Shown piece by piece: positions 10,060-18,500 of a stretch of DNA of 64,000 bases. The notes under the pieces are model-generated. The model was not told where the DNA came from and searched no databases. It worked only from the letters and a program-made list of their open reading frames with translations. The translations under genes were made by a program, and so were the position numbers. Source of the stretch: CAMYOC01 sp963704875 (GTDB lineage Bacteria > Pseudomonadota > Gammaproteobacteria > Steroidobacterales > XN24); contig CAVPIA010000005.1 of NCBI GenBank assembly GCA_963704875.1, positions 558,001 to 622,000 on the forward strand, read 5' to 3'. The number at the start of each line of letters is the position of its first letter. Within the stretch, counting starts at the first letter, position 1.

Positions 10060-10467
10060 TCAGCCCTGGCGATCGATCTGGTGCAGAATCTGTGTGGCCA
10101 GTGACTCCATACGCTCGAGGCTGATGTCCGCCTTGTCCAGAAAATCTTGCGCATAGTGGCCGGGTGTTGCCCAATCCTTGCCGGCGATCTGGCATCGTTT
10201 CGCCAGCTTCTCGATCCCCAGATCGCGCAGCGCAAAACCCAGCCGTGTCCACAACACGGCGAGACGACGTTCTGCATCGTGATCGCGTTTGCCTGAGTCC
10301 TGCATCTGGCGCACGTACACCGCGGTTTCCCTGGCTGCAGTAATCACTTCGCGCAACGCCTTTACGGATTCGGTCTTGCGCGCCTGACCGGCGCGACTAA
10401 GATTCGTCAGCCAGGACCCGACATGTTTAAAGATGTCCCACAAAAGTGCTGGGCCGATGCCTGCCAT
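10060..10467 (-). CDS. Hypothetical helical protein
   Basis: 135 residues, soluble, rich in Arg, Ala, Leu and Glu, predicted to be mostly alpha-helical; no signal peptide or membrane segment. I do not recognise the family. Charged motifs such as AARETAVYVRQMQDSGKRDHDAE and WTRLGFALRDLG suggest a helical bundle. AGGG lies 7 nt before the ATG. It is divergent from the DedA gene, sharing a 110-bp intergenic region. Codon composition resembles neighbouring real genes, which supports coding; function unknown. Confidence 0.65.
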   Translation of the reverse strand: MAGIGPALLWDIFKHVGSWLTNLSRAGQARKTESVKALREVITAARETAVYVRQMQDSGKRDHDAERRLAVLWTRLGFALRDLGIEKLAKRCQIAGKDWATPGHYAQDFLDKADISLERMESLATQILHQIDRQG

Positions 10468-10578
10468 AGTTACGCCCTGGTGTGTCCGCGGGTCAAACGG
10501 CGCGTTTGCCGGTATCTGGAAACGCGTCCCCGGCCAAATTTACTACGAAAAGGCTGCCGTGCGCTGTAATCTACCCGC

Positions 10579-11160
10579 ATGCTCGAGTCGCTGCTGACAA
10601 CCTACGGCTATCCGTTCCTCGTCATCGGAACCTTCCTGGAAGGTGAGGCCATTTTGGTGATGGCCGGTGTGATCGCCCACATCGGCTATCTGTCGTTGGG
10701 CTGGGTCATCGTCTGCGGGTTTGTTGGGTCCGTGCTCGGTGACCAGTTGTTCTTTATTCTCGGTCGCCGGCGGGGCAGGGCCATTCTGGCCAGGCGCCCT
10801 GGCTGGCAGGCGCGAACCGAGATCGTGCTGCAGAAGCTGGAGCGCCATCAGACACCCTTGCTGCTCGGCTTCCGGTTCTTGTACGGCCTGCGCACCATCA
10901 CCCCGTTTGCGATTGGCCTGACCAATATCTCCTATGCGAGATTCGCCTTATTCAATGTCATCGGCGCGGCGATCTGGGCGAGCGCCGTGAGCATGGCTGG
11001 CTACTATTTTGGTCAGGCGATAGAAGCAGTATTCGGCAGCGTGAAGAAGTATGAGGCTGAGGTGCTGACGGGCATGCTGGCGGCAGCCTTGCTGTTCTGG
11101 CTGGTGCATTTCTTTATTGCCCGCCGCAGGGACGGCAGCCGTTCGGTCAACGGCCGCTAG
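10579..11160 (+). CDS. DedA-family membrane protein
   Basis: 193-residue integral membrane protein of the DedA/VTT superfamily, implicated in lipid-carrier recycling and membrane homeostasis. The family markers are present: acidic FLEGE near residue 20 (GTFLEGEAILVMAG), GSVLGDQLFFILGRRRG in the first re-entrant region (about 49-67), and FRFLYGLRTITPFAIG (about 97-112), with further hydrophobic segments after that. It is closest in style to the short YohD group. A possible -10 (TGTAAT, 10565-10570) lies so close to the ATG that the message may be nearly leaderless. Confidence 0.88.
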   Translation: MLESLLTTYGYPFLVIGTFLEGEAILVMAGVIAHIGYLSLGWVIVCGFVGSVLGDQLFFILGRRRGRAILARRPGWQARTEIVLQKLERHQTPLLLGFRFLYGLRTITPFAIGLTNISYARFALFNVIGAAIWASAVSMAGYYFGQAIEAVFGSVKKYEAEVLTGMLAAALLFWLVHFFIARRRDGSRSVNGR

Positions 11161-11206
11161 ATGACCGATGCTTTCATCAATGCCGCGGCGCCGTGGTTGA
11201 CGCGAG

Positions 11207-11554
11207 TCAGAACAATACGGGCTCGGTGCGGCTCGACCATTCACGCCTGACACTGGTTTCGTGAAAACCAGTCGTATCGAAGTCCGCCCGTCTGGGCGCT
11301 AATTCTTCTTTGCTGCCGAGGAAGAACTCATCCAGCGGATTAGGTTTCACTTCGGTGTCCGCCAGCATTGCGTGGACCTGACCTCTCTGATGAATCTGGT
11401 TCTGGAAGATATCCGTCAGCTCCCGGTCGTGGCGCTCGTCCTGTATTCCGCTCGCACGGATCAGAAGGACGGATTGTGCCAGCGAAACATCGTCACGCTG
11501 GGCGCATGCGTTGCTCAGCCGAATGTCAACGGCAATCGCTGCGAGTTGGCCTAC
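11207..11554 (-). pseudogene. 3' fragment of a DinB-like (DfsB/YfiT fold) gene
   Basis: The minus strand stays open for about 115 codons to a TGA at 11209-11207 and encodes the C-terminal end of a DinB-like metal-dependent helical-bundle protein. Recognisable parts are LTDIFQNQIHQRGQVHAML, then VKPNPLDEFFL and a tail RRADFDTTGFHETSVRREW, which matches the family's HQ.HHRGQVHAML...P.LDEFF pattern. The frame closes with TGA immediately upstream (11557-11555), and no ATG/GTG start with a ribosome site is present. The 5' third of the gene is missing, replaced by the small lipoprotein gene. Seen directly: the motif and the stop. Inference: decayed remnant. Confidence 0.6.
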
Positions 11555-11766
11555 TCATCGCCATCTTCGTCTTCCTCGTCATCGCCGGTCACCGCATCGA
11601 CGGCCGCACCGGTCGCCTTGACCGGGATTTTCGCAGCCTCGATAGCGACGGTCGCGGCAGTGCCCACCACTGCGCCCACGACCATCGTGACGCAGCCTTG
11701 CAGGGTCAGCCCGATGACAAGCGATCCGAGGAACAGGCCGGTTCTGGCAGACAACTCAGCTCTCAC
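11551..11766 (-). CDS. Small acidic-tailed lipoprotein
   Basis: 71 residues: a signal segment ending in LTLQGC with the lipidated cysteine at position 25, a Gly/Ala/Val-rich hydrophobic stretch (about 26-45), and an extreme acidic tail (GDDEEDEDGDE). It could be a small envelope lipoprotein. I do not recognise the family. It sits directly upstream of the DinB-like fragment on the same strand and its stop overlaps the beginning of that open frame. The lipobox and composition support coding; the short length keeps confidence moderate. Confidence 0.6.
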   Translation of the reverse strand: MRAELSARTGLFLGSLVIGLTLQGCVTMVVGAVVGTAATVAIEAAKIPVKATGAAVDAVTGDDEEDEDGDE

Positions 11767-12115
11767 GAAATCTGGTCTCCAGCAGATGCTGATTGTTGAA
11801 GGTTCGAATTATGGTCAGTGATGGATCATAAGCGAAGTTCGGATGTGATCGCGCCGGACTGAAGCGTGGTCTCGGCTTCGCCGCCAAACCCCGGTGAGTC
11901 CGGGGAATGCGGCCCAGCAGACTGAACATGCGTCAGCAGGCCCGGCTGTTCGGGTAAAAACCACCGGTCTGACCAGAGCAGCGTCGTTCCCGTCAGGACA
12001 AGTTACCTGAACCCTTGCAGTTCCGGCCTGATTCTGTCCTGACCTCCGGCCCGGATGGCGTCAATACACACTTCATCGCGCGCGACGGGTACCCGTGCGC
12101 TCGCAGCATGAGGGC
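11767..12115. other. Intergenic region, 349 bp
   Basis: No gene supported. The only structure noticed is a small inverted repeat at 11889-11905 (CCCCGG, 5-nt loop TGAGT, CCGGGG) upstream of the lipoprotein gene. It lacks a T tract, so I do not call it a terminator. Confidence 0.4.
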
Positions 12116-12655
12116 TCAGGACTTGATATTCAGATCCCCCGAGCAGATTGTCCGGACTCTGACTCCGAAGCTGACAATGTTGCTCAGAGTGTCATTGTGA
12201 TGCTGGATGATCTGGGCGGCCGAAAGCTGCGCATTGTCCTCCGTCGTGTGTGCGTCCGCGACCAGGATGACGGGATAGCCGAGGGCCAGTGCTCGCCGGG
12301 CCGTCGTGTCGACGCAGAACTCCGTGTGCATCCCGCAGATCACCAGTTGCGTGATCTCGTGCTGTCTGAGCAGCTTCCCGAGTTCCGTTCGATTGAACGA
12401 GTCTGGCGTGGTCTTTCTGACCAACAGGTCTCCAGGCTCTTGTTCCAGGCCATCGGCCAGCTGCCACTCCCGGCTGCCTGCTTGCATGAATCCGGCATCG
12501 GCCTCGTGCTGGATGAACACCACCACGGCGCCCGCTGCGCGGGTCTTTTTGGCCACGGCATTAATCCGTTCGATGACCCGTTGCGACTCAAATGCCTTGT
12601 GTTCGCCTTCGCACAAGCCCTGTTGGACGTCGATGACAAGCAGCGCGGTTTTCAT
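12116..12655 (-). CDS. Isochorismatase-family cysteine hydrolase
   Basis: 179 residues from an ATG preceded by GGAGAGGG. Alpha/beta hydrolase of the isochorismatase-like superfamily with the usual catalytic triad visible: Asp9 in LLVIDVQQG, Lys81 in VRKTTPDSF, and the nucleophile Cys114 in CGMHTEFCVDTTARRA. Known members hydrolyse amides or enol ethers (nicotinamidase, isochorismatase, YecD-like), and the true substrate here cannot be read from sequence. Longer in-frame extension upstream has no ribosome site and reads like non-coding. Single-gene unit. Confidence 0.87.
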   Translation of the reverse strand: MKTALLVIDVQQGLCEGEHKAFESQRVIERINAVAKKTRAAGAVVVFIQHEADAGFMQAGSREWQLADGLEQEPGDLLVRKTTPDSFNRTELGKLLRQHEITQLVICGMHTEFCVDTTARRALALGYPVILVADAHTTEDNAQLSAAQIIQHHNDTLSNIVSFGVRVRTICSGDLNIKS

Positions 12656-12842
12656 CGGCAGGCCCTCTCCGGAAAGCGCCGCTCGCCCGCAATGCCGGCG
12701 GGCGTATCCAGCCGATACATGGAGCGGACATATCTGGCGGACGTATGGGGAGTATAGAAAGAAACCAGACGCGGGGACCACTCTTTCATTAGCACAGACG
12801 GCAGGGCCTCAGCTGTGCAGAATCCCGGAGCGAAGACCGTTG

Positions 12843-13346
12843 CTAGTCGGGAATCACTCGCCAATGGTCCAGTTTTGTCTGAAAACTCATCGCAGCATGG
12901 GCCGGACTCGTCGACGGCAGGCGTAGCACTGGCAAGCCGGAGGCCCCGACGGGCAACTGCGGGCGCACATGTTTCAGGTAGCTTGATTCTGCTTTGGCAC
13001 CGTTGAAATAGACCGCGCGTATCGCCGGGTGGCGATCGAAGAACGAAACGAAGTCGTTCGGGATAATGGACGACTCGATGATGTCGGAATCCAGACTGCT
13101 CGACCGGGTACACGCCGCGAGTACATCCCACAGCGCAATCCGATGCGCGATCAGTGCGGCGCACTTCTCTTCGTAGTCCAGGCCAGGTTCCCAATTCAGC
13201 AGATGCGACATGATCCGCCAGAATGCGTTGCGTGGATGGGCGTAATATTGACCGGCACGGAGAGAGATCTTGCCCGGGATCGAGCCGAGGATCAGAACCG
13301 AGGCATGGCTATCCGAGATCGGTGGGAAACTCTGGATATGGCTCAT
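12843..13346 (-). CDS. DNA-deoxyinosine (hypoxanthine) glycosylase
   Basis: 167-residue member of the uracil-DNA glycosylase superfamily. The arrangement LILGSIPGKISL (about 18-29), YYAHPRNAFW (about 34-43) and the C-terminal LPSTSPAHA is characteristic of the hypoxanthine-DNA glycosylase group (UDG family 6), which removes deaminated adenine (deoxyinosine) from DNA. The catalytic Asn region of the GSIPG motif differs from classical UDGs, as expected for this group. Cytoplasmic. It overlaps no neighbour; the small membrane gene upstream lies 60 bp away on the same strand. Confidence 0.87.
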   Translation of the reverse strand: MSHIQSFPPISDSHASVLILGSIPGKISLRAGQYYAHPRNAFWRIMSHLLNWEPGLDYEEKCAALIAHRIALWDVLAACTRSSSLDSDIIESSIIPNDFVSFFDRHPAIRAVYFNGAKAESSYLKHVRPQLPVGASGLPVLRLPSTSPAHAAMSFQTKLDHWRVIPD

Positions 13347-13406
13347 CGGTACGGTCTGTCACGGGTTTCGTACGTTACGTGGACGGCCAGACCAGCCGCA
13401 AATCGT

Positions 13407-13628
13407 CTAACGTCGTCGTCCGGCGAATAACAGCAATGCACTGCCGATGACAATAGACCCCACACCGGCCCAGACCGGAATCCGAACCGTCTCTTCGTCT
13501 TTGACCGACAGTTCGAGCGCGCCGATTTTGGTTTCATGGGTTTCCCTGGTGTAGCTGAATCCACCAAATACCAGACTCAGGGTCCCCGCCAGGATCAGCA
13601 AAATCGCGAAAATCTTGAATGCATTCAA
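13407..13628 (-). CDS. Small two-helix membrane protein (DUF3185-like)
   Basis: 73 residues with two transmembrane helices (about 4-23 and 52-68) separated by a polar loop (YTRETHETKIGALELSVKDEETVRIPVW) and a short RRR C-terminus, which suggests cytoplasmic ends. It resembles the many small DUF3185-type inner-membrane proteins of proteobacteria. A GGGGAAG sequence lies upstream of the ATG. Function unknown. Confidence 0.7.
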   Translation of the reverse strand: MNAFKIFAILLILAGTLSLVFGGFSYTRETHETKIGALELSVKDEETVRIPVWAGVGSIVIGSALLLFAGRRR

Positions 13629-13707
13629 TGTTCTTCCCCTGGTCTTAGGAGGTGAAATAAACTCCAGCCACCGGACCGTCCAAGCTGCCTCTCCGCTGGT
13701 CCGCCTG

Positions 13708-13953
13708 TCACTGCTTCAGCTTTTGTTTCGACGCCCAGATCGCCAGCTTGTGACGGATGGCTTGCTGGGAGACCTGCTCCTCGGGGATGGGAGTAATCAG
13801 CTTGTCGTGAACCAGTAGTCGATAAATATACAGTAGCTTGTCGCTGGCTGAATCCGTTGGCTCGAATTCCGCCGCGCCTCTTTTTTCGGCGTATACGACG
13901 CCGATGTCGATGGCTTTCCTGACCAGCTCCTTCTCGTTCTTCAATTTCTTCAT
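13708..13953 (-). CDS. Small conserved protein, DUF5062-like
   Basis: 81 residues, cytoplasmic, basic. The pattern MKKLKNEKELVRKA..IG...A...G...F.....SDKLLYIYRLLVHDKLITP(I/L)PE.Q.S....RHKL.IW.SKQ matches what I know of the DUF5062 family of gammaproteobacteria, whose function is unknown. The ATG at 13953 is preferred to the TTG one codon earlier. GAGA lies upstream at suitable spacing. Confidence 0.7.
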   Translation of the reverse strand: MKKLKNEKELVRKAIDIGVVYAEKRGAAEFEPTDSASDKLLYIYRLLVHDKLITPIPEEQVSQQAIRHKLAIWASKQKLKQ

Positions 13954-14074
13954 CAAATTCTCGCAACACTCAGGCGTGGATCAGAGTCGCGTAGCTCCGG
14001 GAGTAATTTACCTGATATACGCCTACTGCGTTCAGCTGATAGCTTCAAACGAGCGGCCTGTCGGGTGGACCGCA

Positions 14075-14110
14075 GCCTGTCTGGCGGTCTGTCTCGCGGT
14101 CTGTCTCGCG
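14075..14110. repeat. 12-bp tandem repeat, three units
   Basis: Two exact copies of GTCTGTCTCGCG (14087-14098 and 14099-14110) preceded by one diverged copy, GCCTGTCTGGCG (14075-14086). It lies in the leader region just upstream of the cytochrome c peroxidase gene. Probably slippage-generated. Confidence 0.8.
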
Positions 14111-14168
14111 CTCTACTGGGCAACAGGTCTGGGTCGGACCCGGTTTGAGCACAAAAAAGGAGCCTATC

Positions 14169-15164
14169 GTGACACGCGTAACGTTCTCTATCGTTCTTGC
14201 CTGTGTGCTAATCCTGCTGACCCGGAGCGTGGCGCTGGCGAAAGAGCCGGTCGAGCCAATCCGACCGGTTCAGGAAGTCAATCTGGCAAAGGTTGAGCTG
14301 GGCAAAAAATTATATTTTGATCCCCGTTTGTCCAGGTCCGGGTTTATCTCCTGCAATTCCTGCCACAACCTGAGCATGGGCGGCGCGGACAATCTGCCGA
14401 CCTCAATCGGTCACAACTGGCAGCAGGGTCCGATCAACGCGCCTACCGTGCTGAACTCCAGCATGAACGTCGCGCAATTCTGGGATGGCCGTGCCGCGGA
14501 TCTGAAGGAGCAGGCCGGCGGGCCTATCGCCAACCCCAAAGAAATGGCCTTGACGCATATCGTCGCGGTACATGTGCTGCAATCGATCCCCGGGTACGCC
14601 ATTGAATTCGAGCTGGTATACGGCCAGGACGACTTCAGTATCGATGAGGTTACCGACGCCATTGCTGAATTCGAGAAGACCCTGGTAACCCCGTACTCAC
14701 ACTTTGACCAGTGGCTGCTGGGTGACGAAGCTGCGATGACCCCGACGCAACTGCGCGGCTATGAACTGTTCAAGGTTTCCGGCTGTCTTGCTTGCCACAA
14801 CGGTCCGGCTTTGGGTGGGACCTCATTCCAGAAGATGGGTGTGGTCGAGCCTTACAGGACTGACAATCCGGCTGAGGGACGAAGCGCGGTGACCGGGAAC
14901 GAAGTCGATCGCTTCAAGTTCAAAGTGCCAACGCTGCGCAATGTCGAATTGACCTATCCCTATTTTCACGATGGCGCGGCCGCCACGCTGACTGAAGCCG
15001 TGGACATTATGGGGCGATTGCAATTGGGCAAGGCGTTTACGCCGGAGGAAAACGCCAGCATCGTGGCCTTTCTGGATACGCTGACCGGAGAGCAGCCATC
15101 ATTCGCGCTGCCGATATTGCCGCCTTCGGTCGACGGCACGCCAAAACCCCAGCCGTTCGAGTAA
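14169..15164 (+). CDS. Diheme cytochrome c peroxidase
   Basis: Periplasmic enzyme of the bacterial CcpA/MauG superfamily, reducing hydrogen peroxide with electrons from cytochrome c. 331 residues from a GTG start, chosen because AAGGAG lies 6 nt upstream; a TTG 24 nt further up lacks this. A signal peptide (about residues 3-24) precedes two heme-binding motifs: CNSCH at 62-66 and CLACH at 206-210. Other family features are LGKKLYFDPRLS, WDGRAADL, and KVPTLRNVELTYPYFHDGAA near the C-terminus. Isolated from neighbours. Confidence 0.92.
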   Translation: MTRVTFSIVLACVLILLTRSVALAKEPVEPIRPVQEVNLAKVELGKKLYFDPRLSRSGFISCNSCHNLSMGGADNLPTSIGHNWQQGPINAPTVLNSSMNVAQFWDGRAADLKEQAGGPIANPKEMALTHIVAVHVLQSIPGYAIEFELVYGQDDFSIDEVTDAIAEFEKTLVTPYSHFDQWLLGDEAAMTPTQLRGYELFKVSGCLACHNGPALGGTSFQKMGVVEPYRTDNPAEGRSAVTGNEVDRFKFKVPTLRNVELTYPYFHDGAAATLTEAVDIMGRLQLGKAFTPEENASIVAFLDTLTGEQPSFALPILPPSVDGTPKPQPFE

Positions 15165-15386
15165 GCGCAGGAGCGATTGCCAGGCGGTTGCCAGGGACCA
15201 CACTGGGTCGGCGTGACTCGTCGCTGCATGCTGAGTGTGGTCCCGGGTCGGGGCGGGCAGGCTTCATTACCAACATCCGTTTGGCGGACATTTACGCGGT
15301 CGGCGGAGGTGATCGCACGTCAGGCAGCTTGGTCATTCGCTGGACATGGAATGTCGGGATCCCTGCGATCAGCGGAGACCGCGTCG

Positions 15387-15570
15387 ATGCTACGTCCTGT
15401 GATCCATATCATCAGGCTTGTGATGCTTGTGTTGTTTCTTGCCGTGGCCGACGCGACCCGGGGGCTGCGCGGCACGGGCCTCTGCCAATCTGATCTCGCC
15501 GGAAGAGCGCGAAAAATCGGACGCCTTTAGCGAAGGCGACTACTGGCTGCAGCTCCCGGGCTTCGTCAAA
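15387..15570 (+). pseudogene. Possible N-terminal remnant of an M48 (STE24-type) peptidase
   Basis: An ATG at 15387 opens a hydrophobic start (MLRPVIHIIRLVMLVLFLAVADA). After a frame change, the sequence SPEEREKSDAFSEGDYWLQLPGF (encoded near 15490-15560) resembles the segment SP..RA.SDAYFEGGYWL.LWGF at the start of bacterial STE24-like M48 peptidases. Nothing of the HExxH catalytic domain follows; a small Lys-rich gene on the other strand begins at once. The rest of the 440-bp gap (15165-15605) holds nothing I can support. Weak, pattern-based call. Confidence 0.3.
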
Positions 15571-15605
15571 TGCACCTCTGGCAGGCCCGCCACCGCCTCT
15601 ATTCC

Positions 15606-15830
15606 TCATTTCTTCTTGTTGTCCGGGGCAAGCTGCTTTTTCAGCTTCGCCACCTGTGCCGAAGACTTCTTCTTATGGGAAGCAACCCGCTTCTTCAATT
15701 TGGCGATGTCGGTCTTCGCTTCCTTCCTGTGCGCAGAGAATTGCTTCTTCAGCTTGGCCAGCGCCCGCTTTAATTCTGAAATACGCCCCGCCTTCTTTGT
15801 CGTGGATTTTTTCTTTTTGGATTTCGCCAT
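15606..15830 (-). CDS. Lysine-rich coiled-coil small protein
   Basis: 74 residues starting MAKSKKKKSTTKKAG, with GGAG 6 nt upstream of the ATG. Over a third of residues are Lys or Arg. After the basic head, heptads such as ISELKRALAKLKKQFSAHRKEAKTDIAKLKKRVASHKKKSSAQVAKLKKQL predict one long coiled coil with recurring AKLKK units. The composition resembles histone-H1-like or nucleic-acid-binding basic proteins; that role is a guess from charge only. No known family recognised. Confidence 0.6.
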   Translation of the reverse strand: MAKSKKKKSTTKKAGRISELKRALAKLKKQFSAHRKEAKTDIAKLKKRVASHKKKSSAQVAKLKKQLAPDNKKK

Positions 15831-16021
15831 GATCATCTCCATTCGGATAGGCAAGGAACAGCCGGAAAGGGTATGGAACGCGTCATGCCTGTTGCCTCAA
15901 CACGGCACAATACAAGCATAGCCGATCGCCCGACGCGGAGCGCGCGGCTCTCGGAGAAACCAGCAGGAAAGAAAAGTGCCGGGTGTCAGAGGATTCCGGA
16001 CGCGTAAGGGCCTCCCCAGTG

Positions 16022-16450
16022 TCAGCCGGCTTGCTCTCCCGCGCTAGCCCGCCTGCGCAGACGATGCCAGCCGATTTCCCAGATCGCCTTGAACTGTCGT
16101 TCGAGGAACATGCGCTCGATCAGAGGAGATACGAAGAACAGCCAACGGACCGCGATCTCCTCGTAGCCCTCGACGACGACTCCGCTGGACGTTTCGGAAA
16201 AGCAAACCTCGCCCCGTCCACGCCAGAACCCACGGAACACCCAACGGACCCGCTTGTTGGGCTCGTTTTCGATATTGCGCGCCACCAGCGGGAACGGAAA
16301 ATGCTTCAACGGAACCGCGAACCAGCCATCGCCGTAATCCCTGACATCGCTGGCCAGTCCAAACAGACGGGTCCAGTCAGCCGGAGTCCGGAAATAGGCG
16401 TAAACCTCGGGCGGCGGCAGCTCGAACTCGTGTTTGAATCTGATGATCAT
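16022..16450 (-). CDS. SRPBCC-fold protein
   Basis: 142 residues beginning MIIRFKHEFELPPPEVYAYFRTPADWTRLFG, the typical first strand and helices of START/SRPBCC (polyketide-cyclase-like) ligand-binding folds. Alternating strands follow (VRWVFRGFWRGRGEVCFSE, GVVVEGYEEI) and a long C-terminal helix (IERMFLERQFKAIWEIGWHRLRRRA). Cytoplasmic; ligand unknown. No operon partner. Confidence 0.72.
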   Translation of the reverse strand: MIIRFKHEFELPPPEVYAYFRTPADWTRLFGLASDVRDYGDGWFAVPLKHFPFPLVARNIENEPNKRVRWVFRGFWRGRGEVCFSETSSGVVVEGYEEIAVRWLFFVSPLIERMFLERQFKAIWEIGWHRLRRRASAGEQAG

Positions 16451-16631
16451 GGGTTGTGACTTAACCGGAAATCGGGAGCATCGTCAGATTATTGCTCATC
16501 TGATTAAATTGGTCTCTGCCCAACTTTGTTCATGGTCAATCGAGGATGCGTCATTTACGCCATAGAGTGTAAGGTTGTTCCCGGTACTCATCTCCGGGCT
16601 GACAAGTGATGACATTATCACCGGTGATCAC

Positions 16632-17450
16632 ATGAAATCTGCTTTCTCCTTTGTCGAGATTATTGCAACTATCGCGATGGCAACCCGCAGTTCGCGGCTG
16701 GCAGGTCGATTTCTTCGACGACTTCGACAGCTTTGACGCCGGCAACTGGCAGGATCAAATGCACGGGTAAACGACGAAGATCAGTGTTATGTGCCAGATA
16801 ATCAGTTTAATACCCGGGAGGTCAGTGACGGCACGCTCAAGCTGCGCGTTGTTGACCTGGGCGAGAAGCGTCCGTGTGACAACCTCGACAAAACCGGCAA
16901 GAAACAACCGGACACTCAATAACGTTGCGGGGCGCATAGCTTCCAAGAACCGCAAGGAGTTCGTCAAGGGGAAGTGGACAGCGCGGCTAAGGGTCGAGAA
17001 CAGTGGTCAAGCAGGCATGTTCCCCGCATGGTGGTTACTCGGTGCCCGGAATAACGAACCACCGGTGCAGGAGTCGGACGAGACCATATGCTGGCCGATG
17101 ACTGGCTCCGGAGAAATCGATATCTTCGAGCATCACTCTGATGGCGGGGCGGGCCACTATGCAGCCCGGGCCATCAAGAATCTGGGTCACTGCGGCGGTG
17201 GTGACTGGCAGTCCCTGATGCTGGTGCAGGAAGCCACGCTTGATGAATATCACGAATACTCGGTGGAGTGGGTCGGAAACGATCTGATATTCCGTCTGGA
17301 TGGCGACGTGTGTATCGCTGTGCCGGGCAGGGCGAGCAATTTCCTGAGCCGATGTTCGCGATACTCAACTTTGCCAGGATCAACGCTTCCCCAATGACCG
17401 CTGTCTGGGTCATGGAAGTCGACTGGGTGAAGTACGAATACCGGGATTAA
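16632..17450 (+). pseudogene. Frameshifted GH16 beta-glucanase/laminarinase-like gene
   Basis: Across three frames the plus strand encodes one glycoside hydrolase family 16 domain. In order: VDFFDDFDSFDAGNWQDQ (from 16705), then NDEDQCYVPDNQFNTREVSDGTLKLRV (from 16770), then AGRIASKNRKEFVKGKWTARLRVE...GMFPAWWLLG, the catalytic motif GEIDIFEH (near 17112-17135) with both glutamates, then PEPMFAILNFARINASP...VMEVDWVKYEYRD up to 17450. Shifts lie near 16765 (a GGG run, in-frame TAA), near 16920 (TAAC, in-frame TAA) and between about 17320 and 17345. A fourth near 16695 is likely. Catalytic residues survive, so this is either a recent pseudogene or base-calling error. The protein would have been secreted. 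Confidence 0.75.
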
Positions 17451-17458
17451 TCAGCTCG

Positions 17459-18328
17459 TCACCGGCCCCCGTTGCCCGCTCCCGCCTGAATCCGTTCCCT
17501 CAATATCTTGCGGTATCGCCGACTGACCGGTACCAGCGCCTCTGTCTCCAGTTGCACTGTTCCATCGCCGGTATCGCCCGGCGTGATAGCGCTGATCCGG
17601 TCCAGGTTGACGATGGCCGAGCGGTGGACACGCGCGAAGCCGTGGGGCGTCAGCCGCTGCTCAATCCCGGTCATGGTCTCGCGCAGCGGATAGGCCCGCT
17701 TGCCGACATACAGATTGACGTAGTTGCCTGAGGCTTCTACCCAATCGATCTCGCCGACCCGGATCAGGAAATCGCGGCCCAGTTTCCGCACCAGGAAGCG
17801 GTCGGTGACCGGGGCGGGATCGTTCTCCTCGCGACCCTCAGAGAGAAACTCCGCCTCGCCCTGAAGCCGGCGCAACACGAAGCGATAAAGATAGATGATG
17901 GTCAGAAAGAGTGCGTAGCTGCGGAAATCCTTCAGGTACTCATAGACGAACTCTCCCGGCCAGGGTCCGAATTCGTAGGTCGCGCCGGCGCTCGCATATA
18001 CAAGCTTGCGCAACCCGACCATGAGCAGGATATGAGCGAGGGAATAGGGTACGGTGAAAGCCGCGTGGGCGAACAGATTCCGCCACAGCGCAGGTTTCGC
18101 CAGCGAGAAGCGCTTGTCGAACCACAGAATGACGGGGATCAATACAAGCAGCACGAGGCCGGAAGTGCCTTCCCAGACGACAGGCTCCCACGCCTGGTAG
18201 GAAAGTCCGGCGCGCGCCAGGTCGGTCCGGACGACGGCCACGTTCGCCAGCCAGTTGATCGCGAACAGCAATATCCAGAGTCCGGTTTCGAACACCCGCC
18301 GGCGGCGAAGATACGATTGCAGCGTCAT
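17459..18328 (-). CDS. Membrane-bound LytTR-domain transcription regulator
   Basis: 289 residues. The N-terminal half has four hydrophobic helices (about 13-32, 45-66, 83-105, 130-150). The C-terminal half (about 175-280) is a LytTR DNA-binding domain, with FLVRKLGRDFLIRVGEIDWVEASGNYVNLYVG, YPLRETMTGIEQRL and FARVHRSAIVNLDRI clearly recognisable. There is no receiver domain, so it is a one-component membrane-sensing regulator. It is divergent from the acyltransferase gene, 172 bp away; the intergenic region contains spaced direct repeats that could be its binding site. Its stop lies 9 bp from the end of the GH16 gene, tail to tail. Confidence 0.9.
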   Translation of the reverse strand: MTLQSYLRRRRVFETGLWILLFAINWLANVAVVRTDLARAGLSYQAWEPVVWEGTSGLVLLVLIPVILWFDKRFSLAKPALWRNLFAHAAFTVPYSLAHILLMVGLRKLVYASAGATYEFGPWPGEFVYEYLKDFRSYALFLTIIYLYRFVLRRLQGEAEFLSEGREENDPAPVTDRFLVRKLGRDFLIRVGEIDWVEASGNYVNLYVGKRAYPLRETMTGIEQRLTPHGFARVHRSAIVNLDRISAITPGDTGDGTVQLETEALVPVSRRYRKILRERIQAGAGNGGR

Positions 18329-18383
18329 CGGTCTGCCCCCCTCTGCGCAATCCTGCCTTATAGGCGGCGAGATTGCCTGTCAC

Positions 18384-18410
18384 TCGTCACTCCATTCAGC
18401 CGTTCGTCAC
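18384..18410. promoter_or_regulatory. Candidate LytTR operator: spaced direct repeat
   Basis: Two exact copies of TCGTCAC (18384-18390, 18404-18410) are 20 bp apart start to start, about two helical turns. A related TGTCAC (18378-18383) abuts the first copy and TCGTCAT lies at about 18467. LytTR-domain proteins usually bind paired direct repeats about two turns apart, and this site lies between the regulator and its divergent neighbour. Not proven. Confidence 0.4.
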
Positions 18411-18500
18411 AAATTCCCTGCTGCAGGGCCCTTCAGGGTGGTCGCCCCCGCGCAACCCGGGCAGATTCGTCATCAATAGTCTTCAAGCGGAGCGCCCACC

